Made by a program: the position numbers and the translations under genes. This document shows positions 35,684-44,963 of a stretch of 64,000 nt of DNA, piece after piece. Position 1 is the first letter of the stretch. Every line of letters begins with the position of its first letter. Under the pieces are notes generated by a model, which worked only from the letters and a program-made list of their open reading frames with translations, ran no database searches and was not told the origin of the DNA. Source of the stretch: Paraniabella ginsengisoli (GTDB taxonomy: Bacteria > Bacteroidota > Bacteroidia > Chitinophagales > Chitinophagaceae); assembly GCF_022513635.1 (NCBI RefSeq), contig NZ_JAKWBL010000004.1, positions 992,001 to 1,056,000 on the forward strand. The letters are read 5' to 3'.

Positions 35684-36618
35684 TCAGGTATAACCAAAAT
35701 AATGCGTATTAAATGCTCGTGAAATCTGTTGCAGATCTGTACGGATTTGGCTTAATAAGCCTTTGATACTTTGTCCGTCTTTCAGATTGCAGGTGCTATA
35801 CTTTAAGTTATTCAATCCTTTACCAATTAAAAAATCTACATGCTCATAACTTTCCGGAATGCTTTGCGGCTGTAATCTTTTAAAATAACGGCTGATGTGT
35901 GCCATGCAATATAAAACTGAATGCACAAAGTCTTCATCATACAAAATCTGTTTCATAATCGTATCGGGCTCCACTATACCTCTTGAAGATTTTAAATAAG
36001 CTTCGTAACCAGAAAGTGAATAAAGCAAATATCTTAAAGAGGGTATTGCCGTTTCATGCTTTAGGTCATAATCCACTTCTTTTAGCTTAATATCAGTAAC
36101 ATCTGTTGAAATAATAGCACGCTCAATATAACGACCTGCATTTAAAAAATTGTAAGCCTCACCCCGCGACATGGTTATATTAATGGTGCCATACAAAAAC
36201 AATCCATGTTTTATCAAGGCGTCAAAAGCTGTTAAAGGATCGCCGTACTTAATATTCTGTCCAATACCCGGTTCACGAATAAGCAAATAATAAGCATTCA
36301 GGTTATGCCACATTTCTTTAGTAATATGATCCTGCACAGCCTTTGCATTTTCCCGGGCGCGCGTAATGTTATTGATAAGCGACGCGTCATTATCCCTGTC
36401 AAGCATTACATATTCCAGCACCGCACGCGAATTAAATTGAATGGCTTCAATTTGTCCTGCATCGAGGTAGCCGTAAGTTTGCAACACGGGTTTCCAGTTA
36501 TATTCTTTTATCTCATCCTGAGACGCCACATAATTAGTCCGCAATACCTAAGCAACCCATTCGTTCGCTCCATATAACGGGCCAGCCAAAACACAGATTC
36601 TGCAACACGACTTAACAT
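35684..36618 (-). CDS. Alpha-E domain protein (DUF403) (one frameshift)
   Basis: Starts MLSRVAESVFWLARYMERTN at 36618, the invariant N-terminus of alpha-E proteins. A one-base lesion near 36546 separates it from RTNYVASQDEIKEYNWKPVL and the rest, which contains NARAVQ-type helices (ITRARENAKAVQDHITKEMW), GQNIKYGDPL, FLNAGRYIERAI and the end TDLQQISRAFNTHYFGY. About 311 residues, all helical. No enzyme activity is known; it always accompanies circularly permuted ATP-grasp and transglutaminase proteins, as here. Confidence 0.92.
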
Positions 36619-36655
36619 ATAATAATATTGAATACTAAATTTTAAATTTCTTTTG

Positions 36656-36736
36656 AGCCAGCAATAAACAACCATCATCTGTCTTGCCACGCTCGCTTGT
36701 ACTGCTGTACAAAACTCAGCCTACCTATTCTCAGCG
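36656..36736 (+). repeat. Dispersed 85-bp element, copy G
   Basis: GAGCCAGCAATAAACAACC, then CTTGCCACGCTCGCTTGTAC, TGCTGTACAAAACTCAGCCT and ACCTATTCTCAGCG. Its A/T-rich end faces the alpha-E gene start 38 nt away. It lies inside the probable operon, between the ATP-grasp and alpha-E genes; the rest of the gap (36737-36881) is ATCAACCTATCAACT word repeat. Confidence 0.65.
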
Positions 36737-36881
36737 ATAAGTTGACAAGTTTACAGGTTTAAATGTTAACAAGAATTATACTTATCAACCTATCAACTTT
36801 TAAACTATTGCTCATTGCCTTTTGCATATTACTCATTGCTAACAAGTCTATCAACTGTCATCTATCAACCGTAAACTAAAC

Positions 36882-38333
36882 TTACTCCCCCAGCACCCAT
36901 GTATCCTTACTTCCTCCGCCTTGCGATGAGTTTACCACCAGCGAACCTTCTCTCAAAGCCACTCTTGTTAATCCGCCAGGCACAATATTAATACCATCCG
37001 GGCCATAAAGTGCGAAGGGTCGAAGATCTACGCGACGTGGTTGTAATTTACCATCGATATAACACGGCGACGATGAAAGGTTAATGATCGGCTGGGCTAT
37101 AAAATTTCTAGGATCTTCAAGAATTGCCTTTTTGTATGCTTCCATTTCCTCTTCAGTAGCTTTGTTTCCCATTAGCATACCATAACCGCCCGATTCGTTT
37201 GTCTTTTTGATTACCATTTGGTCCATATTCGAAAAAACAATCGATCGGTTTTCCGGAACATCCAGCTCGTAAGTGGGAACGTTTTTTAAAATCGGTTCTT
37301 CATTCAAATAATATCTGATCATCTCCGGCACATAAGAATATACAGCTTTATCATCGGCCACACCATTTCCCATCGCATTCACAATGGCCACATTTCCTTT
37401 CCTGTATGCCCAATAAATACCAGGCACACCTAAAATACTATCCGGACGGAAAGTAGAGGATCAATCAATAAACTCATCATCTACTCTTCGGTAAATAACA
37501 TCCACCTTTTGAAGGCCGCTGGTTGTTTTCATATACACATGATGGTTTTCAACAACCAAATCTCTTCCTTCCACCAATTCAATTCCCATTAGGCGTGCAA
37601 GTGTTGTATGCTCGAAATAAGCAGAATTATAAACGCCCGGGGTTAACAACACAACTGTAGGATTACTAACTTGTCTGTTGGCAAGGCCCAGCAGGTTTTT
37701 AAGTAATAAAGATGGGTATTCAATTACACGCCTTACGTTATTGCGTGGAATAAGATCAGGAAATATTCGGAAAGTAATGCTTCGGTTTTCAAGCATATAT
37801 GATACACCTGAAGGTGTTCGCAAATTATCTTCCAAAACATAAAAACTTCCATCTGCATCGCGGATCAGGTCAATGCCGGCAATATGCGAGTAAATATCGA
37901 AAGGGACATCAACGTTCATCATCTCCCTCAAAAAAAGAGGACATGAGTAAATGAGTTTTGCCGGAACAATACCATCTTTAATAATGAACTGCTGGTGATA
38001 TACATCTTTTAAAAATATATTAAGGGCTTTGAGGCGCTGCTTCACGCCAGCTTCGATAACACTCCATTCTTTTGCTTCGATGATGCGCGGAATAATGTCA
38101 AACGGAAAAATCTTTTCTACTCCTTCATTGTCGCTGTATACCGTAAATGTTATTCCCTGGGTCATGAAAAGCTTTTTTGCCAGCTCATCTTTTATTCCCA
38201 TTTCTTCAGGTGGCAACCCATCAATGATGTTTACCAGATGGCGATAGTTCTCACGCACTCCATTGTCGCCCATCAATTCATCCCAAACATCGGATTGTAT
38301 ATTATAAGATTCTAAAATCTTTGGTGACATCAT
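36882..38333 (-). CDS. Circularly permuted ATP-grasp type 2 protein (DUF404/DUF407), in-frame TGA
   Basis: Starts near 38333 ([20 protein letters not shown]). [52 protein letters not shown] and [15 protein letters not shown] are signature segments, as is [16 protein letters not shown] then follows (37461-37463), and the same frame continues as [20 protein letters not shown], to [12 protein letters not shown] and [20 protein letters not shown]. Relatives have D-P-L-x between the two parts, so one codon is extra as well. About 483 residues. Predicted peptide ligase-like ATP-grasp enzyme; substrate unknown. First gene of the alpha-E/transglutaminase set. Confidence 0.92.
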
Positions 38334-38560
38334 AAGCGCATATCAATTTTTGCTTTAAAAATGGAATATATATAAAATAGATATAATTGCCAAACCGTTT
38401 ATTAGCCCCAAAATGGGCGGCTAAAACAAATTATTTAATTAAATATATTTATGATGCACAAAAAATATAATCCCTAACCAATCCGATAATTACGCGTTTG
38501 GTAAGTATGTCGTAACATTTTTTATTTAAAAAACTTGCTTTCAACAATCAGGTTTTTATG

Positions 38561-38568
38561 TACGTTTG
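38561..38568 (+). promoter_or_regulatory. -7 box 4 nt before ATG of the PaaK-like ligase gene
   Basis: TACGTTTG-AGGC-ATG, with a TTG at 38535-38537 (23 nt spacing). It predicts an essentially leaderless mRNA. Confidence 0.6.
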
Positions 38569-38572
38569 AGGC

Positions 38573-39865
38573 ATGAATGAATTACCATCCATTTCCTTTC
38601 AAAAGGCAGCGAGCATTCGCGAATACCAGGAAAAGAAATTATCCGACTTGCTTGGCTATCTACAAACTCATTCTGTTTATTACAAAAAATTGTTTGCTGA
38701 TCATAACATTAATATCAGTGAAATAAGTAGCATTGACGACCTGCAAAAAATACCGCCAACAGAAAAGGAACATCTCCAACAGAAAAATGATGAATTTCTT
38801 TGCGTTGCAAAAAATAAAATAATAGAATATACAGCCACATCGGGCACCGTTGGTAGCCCGGTGACTATTGCTTTAACCGAAAACGATCTGCAAAGACTTT
38901 CATATAACGAATACAGTTCTTTTGTTTGCGCCAGCGGTACTTCTGAAGATATTTATCAATTGATGCTTACGCTGGATAGGCAATTTATGGCGGGAATGGC
39001 TTACTACAGCGGCATACGGAAATTGGGCGCCGGCGTGGTACGTGTTGGTCCCGGTGTTCCATCTTTGCAATGGGAAACTATTGAACGCCTTAAGCCAACT
39101 GCAATTGTTGCGGTACCTTCTTTTATTGTTAAGCTGATTCAATACGCAGAAGATAATGGCATTGACATCAATCAATCGTCGGTGAGAAAAGCAATATGTA
39201 TTGGAGAAAATATCAGAAGCGAAGATCTGGAACTAAATATACTTGGTAAAAGAATTACTGATAAATGGAATATACAATTGTTCTCTACTTACGCTTCTAC
39301 TGAAATGCAAACCGCTTTTACAGAATGTGAAGCAGGTAAAGGAGGACACTTAAATCCAGAATTACTTATTGTGGAATTACTCGATGAAGACGGAAATGTT
39401 GTAACAAATGGCCAGCCGGGAGAAGTAACGATAACTACACTTGGCGTGGAAGGTATGCCCTTGCTGCGTTACAAAACCGGAGATATATGTAAAGCTTATA
39501 CCGAGCCTTGCAGCTGCGGCAGGCAAACATTGCGTTTGTCGCCGGTAATTGGCAGAAAAAAGCAAATGATCAAATACAAGGGAACTACGTTGTTTGCGCC
39601 CGCGCTGTTTGAAATTATTTATAAAATAGATGCGATTAAAGAATATGTTGTAGAAGTATATAGTAACGAAATAGGTACCGATGAAGTGTTACTTTACATT
39701 GTTGCTGAAAATAATTTGGAAGAAACGCATAATAAAATAAAAGCCTATCTACAGGCCCGGCTGCGCGTAACGCCGCATATTAAATATATTGATGCCGATA
39801 CAATGCAGCAAAAGCAGTTTCCGGATGGTGTAAGAAAACCGGTAAAGTTTGTAGATAAGCGGTAA
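38573..39865 (+). CDS. Phenylacetate-CoA ligase-like AMP-forming adenylate enzyme
   Basis: Intact 430 residues of the ANL superfamily, PaaK branch. The phosphate loop EYTATSGTVGSP is at 85-96. LFSTYASTEMQTAF is the A5 region, and LRYKTGDICK and CSCGRQTLRLSPVIGRKKQM form the hinge with the Cys-rich GD-ICxxxxxPCxCGR motif of PaaK. The C-terminus FPDGVRKPVKFVDKR has the catalytic Lys region. It activates a carboxylic acid as acyl-AMP, usually to CoA thioester. No phenylacetate catabolic genes are near, so the substrate is probably different. It is divergent from the ATP-grasp operon (gap 239 bp, no repeats recognised). Confidence 0.9.
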   Translation: MNELPSISFQKAASIREYQEKKLSDLLGYLQTHSVYYKKLFADHNINISEISSIDDLQKIPPTEKEHLQQKNDEFLCVAKNKIIEYTATSGTVGSPVTIALTENDLQRLSYNEYSSFVCASGTSEDIYQLMLTLDRQFMAGMAYYSGIRKLGAGVVRVGPGVPSLQWETIERLKPTAIVAVPSFIVKLIQYAEDNGIDINQSSVRKAICIGENIRSEDLELNILGKRITDKWNIQLFSTYASTEMQTAFTECEAGKGGHLNPELLIVELLDEDGNVVTNGQPGEVTITTLGVEGMPLLRYKTGDICKAYTEPCSCGRQTLRLSPVIGRKKQMIKYKGTTLFAPALFEIIYKIDAIKEYVVEVYSNEIGTDEVLLYIVAENNLEETHNKIKAYLQARLRVTPHIKYIDADTMQQKQFPDGVRKPVKFVDKR

Positions 39866-39963
39866 TGAGTCTGGGCCTTAATTTATATGATTTGCGGAAT
39901 TGTAGGAAGATGTGCAATGGGTGGTTTCTGTCCTCACTAACCTTTAAGCCTGTCAACACGTGT

Positions 39964-40410
39964 TTAATTACCGTAAGCATACTCCAACGTTTTATCATAT
40001 CCGTATAACAGAATAGTAAGCTTGTTAGTCCCTTTCTGTCTTAAAGGGTAAAGATCAAATTGAAGCGTTTTTGAGAAAGATGTAGCACAGTCTCCAGTTT
40101 TATTACTTAACACAATTTTCAGTCGATTCTGCGGTAGCCCATCGGCAGTAAGAGATATACCATGCAGCACTTCTACTTTTTCCCAATCGCTGCTACAACC
40201 ACTAGCGCCAACTGTAACAGTTAAACAATCGCCCTTTATGGATGCACTTGTAATGCTAAACGGATCGCTTTCAGCCGTTGAAAAAGATTTTGCAGTTACC
40301 TGCACGGCCTCGCCACAAGGCTCGCCTGTTCGCGTCTTTGAAACATCATCGCCGTTGCGGCTACATCCTAACACAAAAACTGGCAATAAAATAAAAAGTA
40401 GATTTCTCAT
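39964..40410 (-). CDS. Small lipoprotein, unknown
   Basis: A 148-residue protein starting MRNLLFILLPVFVLGC at 40410, a type II signal peptide with Cys16. The mature part has four more cysteines (EPCGEAV, GDCLTV, ASGCSS, GDCATS), probably forming disulphides, and a beta-rich pattern (LKIVLSNKTG, LQFDLYPLRQ, LTILLYGYDKTLEYAYG). A near-match -7 box TAACTTTC (complement of 40432-40439) lies upstream. It is convergent with the PaaK-like gene. Not recognised as a named family. Confidence 0.75.
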   Translation of the reverse strand: MRNLLFILLPVFVLGCSRNGDDVSKTRTGEPCGEAVQVTAKSFSTAESDPFSITSASIKGDCLTVTVGASGCSSDWEKVEVLHGISLTADGLPQNRLKIVLSNKTGDCATSFSKTLQFDLYPLRQKGTNKLTILLYGYDKTLEYAYGN

Positions 40411-40646
40411 AATTAGCGTTTTTTACTTAAAACGAAAGTTAACACAAAAACGTAACAGCCCCATACAAAAAGAGGTTGAATGAGGCTCTGTTCATTTCTT
40501 CGGCAAGGGCTTTAGTTGGGTTTTAATAAATAGAAGCGTATTGGGAATGGGCTAAAAAATTCCGGATCTCGTAAATTGTTTTTCCTGATTTCGGAAGTGA
40601 TTGCCCCGCCTTAAACGGAATTTTGCATTTCGTTTAAGAGAGGCTC

Positions 40647-42696
40647 ATGAGAATAGTTATAAAAACATCACTGCTAACAATAATTGCGTTAATCACTATC
40701 GTTACAGCCTATGCACAGAAAGACACAGTGCGCACGCTTGAAGAAGTGCAAGTAACCACAGGCCAGTACAAGCCACAATCTTTAAATAAATCGGTATACA
40801 AAGTACAGGTAATTACTGCCGAAAAAATTAGGCTTAAAGGAGCAACCAATCTTACCCAACTATTAAATACAGAACTGGGAATGGGATTGTCCAACGATAA
40901 CACTTTGGGAACAACCGATATTTCTTTCATGGGTGTGTCTGGCCGGAATGTAAAAAATTTTGCTCGATGGATTACCTATGTTAGATAGGGGTGACACCCG
41001 CGAAAGCCTTAACCAGTTTGATGTTTCGCAAATTGAAAGAATTGAAATTGTAGAAGGCCCAATGAGTACCGTTTATGGAACAGATGCTTTGGCTGGCGTT
41101 ATAAATATCATCACAAAAACCGCTTCGCACAATTCGTTTCGGGCAAATGTAAAAATACAGGAAGAAACGGTTGGAGGCGAGTATAAGCCATTTGGTAATA
41201 AAGGCCTTCATGTACAAAACATAAATACTGCTTGGGATAAAAACGGGTGGAACGGCCTGCTATCGTTGGGACATACCAATTTTAAAGGATTTGACGCTGA
41301 CAACTACGGACGCGCGCATAGCTGGAAGCCAAAAGAACAATGGCTGCCGTCTTTACGGTTGGGCTACAAAAATGACAGGGTCAATCTTTATTACCGCAAT
41401 GATTATTTGTGGGAAAGAATAACAGCCAACGGACCGATAAACCTGGACACTTACAAAACGGTTGATCAATTTTATAACACCCGGCGTATGATGCACCAAT
41501 TGCAAGGCAACTGGCGTTTCAACGAAAAAGCGTCGTTTACCAATTCGTTAAGCTATACTCATTACAAACGCTTTACCAGAACTATTAGAAAAGACCTGCA
41601 AAACAAAACCGAAGAATTGACCACCGACGCGGGTACGCAGGATACTGCTCAATTTAGTAATTTCTTTTGGCGCAGCAGCCTTCAATACACCATTTCGCCT
41701 AAAGTAAGCATTCAACCAGGGCTGGAGTTGAATCACGAAACTTCAACCGGCAGGCGCATTGCGGGCGAACCTAAAATTAATGATTTTTCATTTTTTGCTT
41801 CTACAGAATACAAGCCTGCATCATGGCTGAATGTCAGGCCGGGGTTGAGATTCGTTAAAAATAGTATTTATAATGCGCCTCCTATCATACCTTCTTTAAA
41901 TACACTTTTTACAATCAATAATGAATGGGCATTGCGAGCTGCTTATGCATTTGGCTTCCGGGCTCCGGCACTGCGCGAATTGTATTTTGACTTTGTAGAT
42001 GCTAATCACGCCATTTATGGAAACCCGAACCTTGAGGCCGAAAAATCAAGAAGCTTTAATGCATCGTTGGTGTATAGCAAATTGTTGCATAACAACCAAC
42101 GGTTTACCGCCGAAGCGGGAGGTTTTCATAATTATTTCAATAATCTGATTTCAATTGGAGTAGATCCTAACAATAGTGGAAAAAATATTTATATCAACAT
42201 CGCTGAAAATAAAACCGCCGGGTTTTCAGCAAAGGCAAGGCTGCAAACCCAAAACTGGCAGGCTGGTATTGGCGGTGTAATGCTGGGCAGGTATAATCGT
42301 TTTAAGGGTGAAGATTATAATGGCAAAGAAATTCCACAATTTAACTGGACACCCGAGCTGAACGCTGAAATAATGTACACCATTGAGCCAACACACACAT
42401 CGCTTAACTTCTTTTATAGATTCAACGGTAAGCGTCAAATATACCAGACCGTTGATGGCGAAAACATTACACTTGGTAATAGAGACGCCTTTCATTATGG
42501 AGATTTTAGTGCAGGCCAGTACATCAATAAATTTCTGACGCTTACTGCAGGCATACGAAATGTGTTTAACATTACTGATGTGGCAAGTACCCAGCAAAGC
42601 GGCGGCGCGCACTCTACCGGCGGCGATTATGTATATAACTACGGCCGCTCTTATTTTTTAACATTAAACTTCAATTATAACCATTTCAAAAAATAA
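40647..42696 (+). CDS. TonB-dependent outer membrane receptor, haem/colicin type (one frameshift)
   Basis: Signal peptide (LLTIIALITIVTAYAQ). The plug domain begins TLEEVQVTTGQYKPQSLNKS and LTQLLNTELG. The A6 run at 40952-40957 has one base too many (or two too few): removal gives GRNVKILLDGLPMLDRGD, then IERIEIVEGPMSTVYGTDAL and AGVINIITK, the TonB plug core. A 22-strand barrel follows, ending YNYGRSYFLTLNFNYNHFKK with a terminal aromatic-rich strand. About 682 residues. With the HmuY-like gene just downstream it is most likely a haem receptor of the HmuR type. Confidence 0.93.
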
Positions 42697-42716
42697 TTAT
42701 TTAAATACCGAAACTC

Positions 42717-42752
42717 CACCCTCTCCCTTGGGAGAGGGGCTAGGGGTGAGGT
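42717..42752. repeat. C-rich/G-rich palindromic repeat
   Basis: CCCTCTCCCTTGGGAGAGGG followed by CTAGGGGTGAGG, between the receptor and HmuY-like genes of one operon. Same style as 17908-17942. Confidence 0.7.
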
Positions 42753-42766
42753 CTAAAACAATAAAT

Positions 42767-43840
42767 ATGAAACAAACATTTATCGCTTTAAGTATTATAG
42801 CTGTCATCGCATCTTGCGGGGACAAAGACATTGACATACCGCTGCCACCGCCATCAAGCGGAAGTACGATGCAGTTGAACGGATTGTCGGGAGAAACAGG
42901 AGAAACAGGATCAAGTGCAAGAAATTCCGTATTCGTTGACTTTAGTGCAGATAAACAAACTTCTATATTACGTAGTAACTGGGATTTGGGATTTTATACT
43001 GGGAGTGAATTTAAAATAAAAATTAATAATACTACTGGAGCCTATGCTTCTGTTACTAATAAGACCGATATTAATATAGTAGGGAGTGCGGACACCGTAG
43101 GGGTGAAACTTGAATTCAATCAAAACGAACCGAGTTCTGAAGATCTTACAAAAATGGATGATTTCAATGGTAGTATTTCTGGAATACGTCTTACCGCATC
43201 TGCCAATGAAAGCGAAAATAAAGTATTTATACTAAACCGTGGCACACGTGGCGGAATAGGCACTCGCGATTATATGAAAATTAGAGTGTTGCGAAATGGA
43301 AACACTTATACATTACAATATGCGGCTTTAGCAGCAACAAGTTTTAAGACTGCACAAATTTCCAAAAATGGAGACGGAGATTTCGTGTACATATCGCTTG
43401 ACAATGGCAATACTTTGAGCAGCTTTCCAGCTAAAAAAGATTGGGATATTGTATGGACGTATTCCGCCTATAAAACCAATTTTGGTGGAATGGATGTAAT
43501 GTATCCGTTTTCAGACTTAGTTGCACTTAATGTATTAAACAACGTTCAGGCATTTCAGGCTCTTTATGCTAATAACGAAGTAGCTGCAGATGCTTTTACG
43601 AAATTTAATAAAGACAGCCTTAGTAAATATTCGTTTAGTAACAATAGATGGTTAATAGGAAGTAGCTGGCGTTATACAGGAGGCCCACCACCCAGTCCAG
43701 CTCCATTTACTAGAAAAGACAGATTTTATGTTGTAAAAGATCCCAGCGGTAATGTTTATAAACTAAAGTTTTTAAGCTTTGCGACTGAAGACGGTGGCAC
43801 GCGCGGCAAACCAGAAATTAAATATGAACTAATTAAATAA
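42767..43840 (+). CDS. HmuY-family haem-binding lipoprotein
   Basis: Starts at ATG 42767 (MKQTFIALSIIAVIASC), a lipobox with Cys17; the longer frame translates the repeat and is excluded. The mature part contains NSVFVDFSADKQTSILRSNW, WDLGFYTGSEFKIKIN and later KDWDIVWTYSAYKTNFGGMD, the two W-D-(L/I)-x-F/W strands typical of HmuY. It ends KLKFLSFATEDGGTRGKPE. About 357 residues. HmuY proteins capture haem at the cell surface and hand it to a TonB receptor; here that is the gene 70 nt upstream. Confidence 0.9.
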   Translation: MKQTFIALSIIAVIASCGDKDIDIPLPPPSSGSTMQLNGLSGETGETGSSARNSVFVDFSADKQTSILRSNWDLGFYTGSEFKIKINNTTGAYASVTNKTDINIVGSADTVGVKLEFNQNEPSSEDLTKMDDFNGSISGIRLTASANESENKVFILNRGTRGGIGTRDYMKIRVLRNGNTYTLQYAALAATSFKTAQISKNGDGDFVYISLDNGNTLSSFPAKKDWDIVWTYSAYKTNFGGMDVMYPFSDLVALNVLNNVQAFQALYANNEVAADAFTKFNKDSLSKYSFSNNRWLIGSSWRYTGGPPPSPAPFTRKDRFYVVKDPSGNVYKLKFLSFATEDGGTRGKPEIKYELIK

Positions 43841-43970
43841 TTTCAAGCAAATCTAAAACTAAAAAAATACAATGGAACGACCATGAAAATTTTCGAATAA
43901 ATTCAAATTTAGAGCGATGAAAATTTTATGCAAAATTCCATGTGACTAAAAAATAAAATACAATTAACAC

Positions 43971-44863
43971 ATGAAAAAACTATCTACACTTTTTATGGCA
44001 ACTGCTTTTGCCGTACCGGCCTTGGCACAAAGCGGTAAAGAAAACATCGACAAACTTTGCGGATGCTTTGAAATAAGTTTTAAATATGCCGAAACATTTT
44101 CGCCGGATAAGGATTATAAATATCACGACAGAGATATTACAATGGGTGTTACAGAATTAGCGATACCCATAGTTAACAATAAAGACCGCGTAGTAATACA
44201 ACACTTGCTGATTGTGGGCAACGGGCATATTGTAAAACACTGGCGTGAGGACTGGACTTATGAAAACCCCGTGCAGTGGAATTACAAAGGCGATAAAACC
44301 TGGGAAAAATAACGCTACCTGCGGCTGATGTAAAGGGTAAATGGAGCCAGTCTGTATGGGAAGTTTCTGATGCACCGCGTTATCAGGGTTCTTCAGCATG
44401 GCAAGTGGTGAACGGAAAGACGCAGTGGGAAAATACAGCCGATGCGCCGCTTCCACGCCGCGAATACACACAACGTTCTGACTATAACATTCTGAATCGT
44501 ACCAACCGCATCGTTGTAAATAAAGATGGTTACGAGCATATTCAGGATAATAGAAAAGTGCTTCGCGAAAACGAAACCGACAAAATTATTGCAGAAGAAA
44601 AAGGCCTTAACGCTTATGAAAAAGTTTCGGATGAAGACTGCGAAGCAGCAACTAAATACTGGCAAGAGCATCATGGTTTTTGGGAAGCCGTTCAGCAAGA
44701 ATGGGATAAACTGCTTAGTGCAAAATCTACTGTAAAGCTGGTAGAAGACACAGCGTTAATGAACACACTTTTCAAAATGGCCGATGAGTGGAAAGCTAAA
44801 ACACTTACTGCCGCTGATGCTAACACAAAAGTTGCAGCATTATTGACAAAACATGTACAGTAA
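43971..44863 (+). CDS. DUF6607-like secreted protein of the haem locus (one frameshift)
   Basis: Signal peptide (LFMATAFAVPALAQ). Mature part: KLCGCFEISFKYAETFSPDK, VVIQHLLIVGNGHIVKHWRE, DWTYENPVQWNYKG. The A5 run 44305-44309 lacks one base; repair gives WEKITLPAADVKGKWSQSVW, YQGSSAWQVVNGKTQWENTA, LPRREYTQRSDYNILNR. About 297 residues. Family name recalled as DUF6607; members follow TonB receptors/HmuY in Bacteroidota. The HIVKHWREDW cluster of His and aromatic residues may bind a ligand. Function unknown. Confidence 0.8.
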
Positions 44864-44889
44864 AGGAAAGTTGACAAGTTGATATGTTG

Positions 44890-44931
44890 AAAGGTTGATA
44901 AGGAATATACTCTTATCAACCTTTTAATTTT
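44890..44931. terminator. Terminator between the haem operon and the rhamnosidase gene
   Basis: AAAGGTTGATAAG (44890-44902), a 9-nt loop and CTTATCAACCTTT (44912-44924), a perfect 13-bp stem followed by TAATTTTTTG. It could work in both directions between convergent genes. The left part belongs to a GTTGATA word repeat. Confidence 0.8.
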
Positions 44932-44963
44932 TTGTCTTATTAATAAGGAAGGCTGCAGCTTTT

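Noticed and set aside
37461-37463. Selenocysteine or recoded TGA in the ATP-grasp gene
   Set aside because: Relatives have no Cys or Trp here, no SECIS-like stem is evident, and the local ATTGATTGAT duplication points to an error or mutation.
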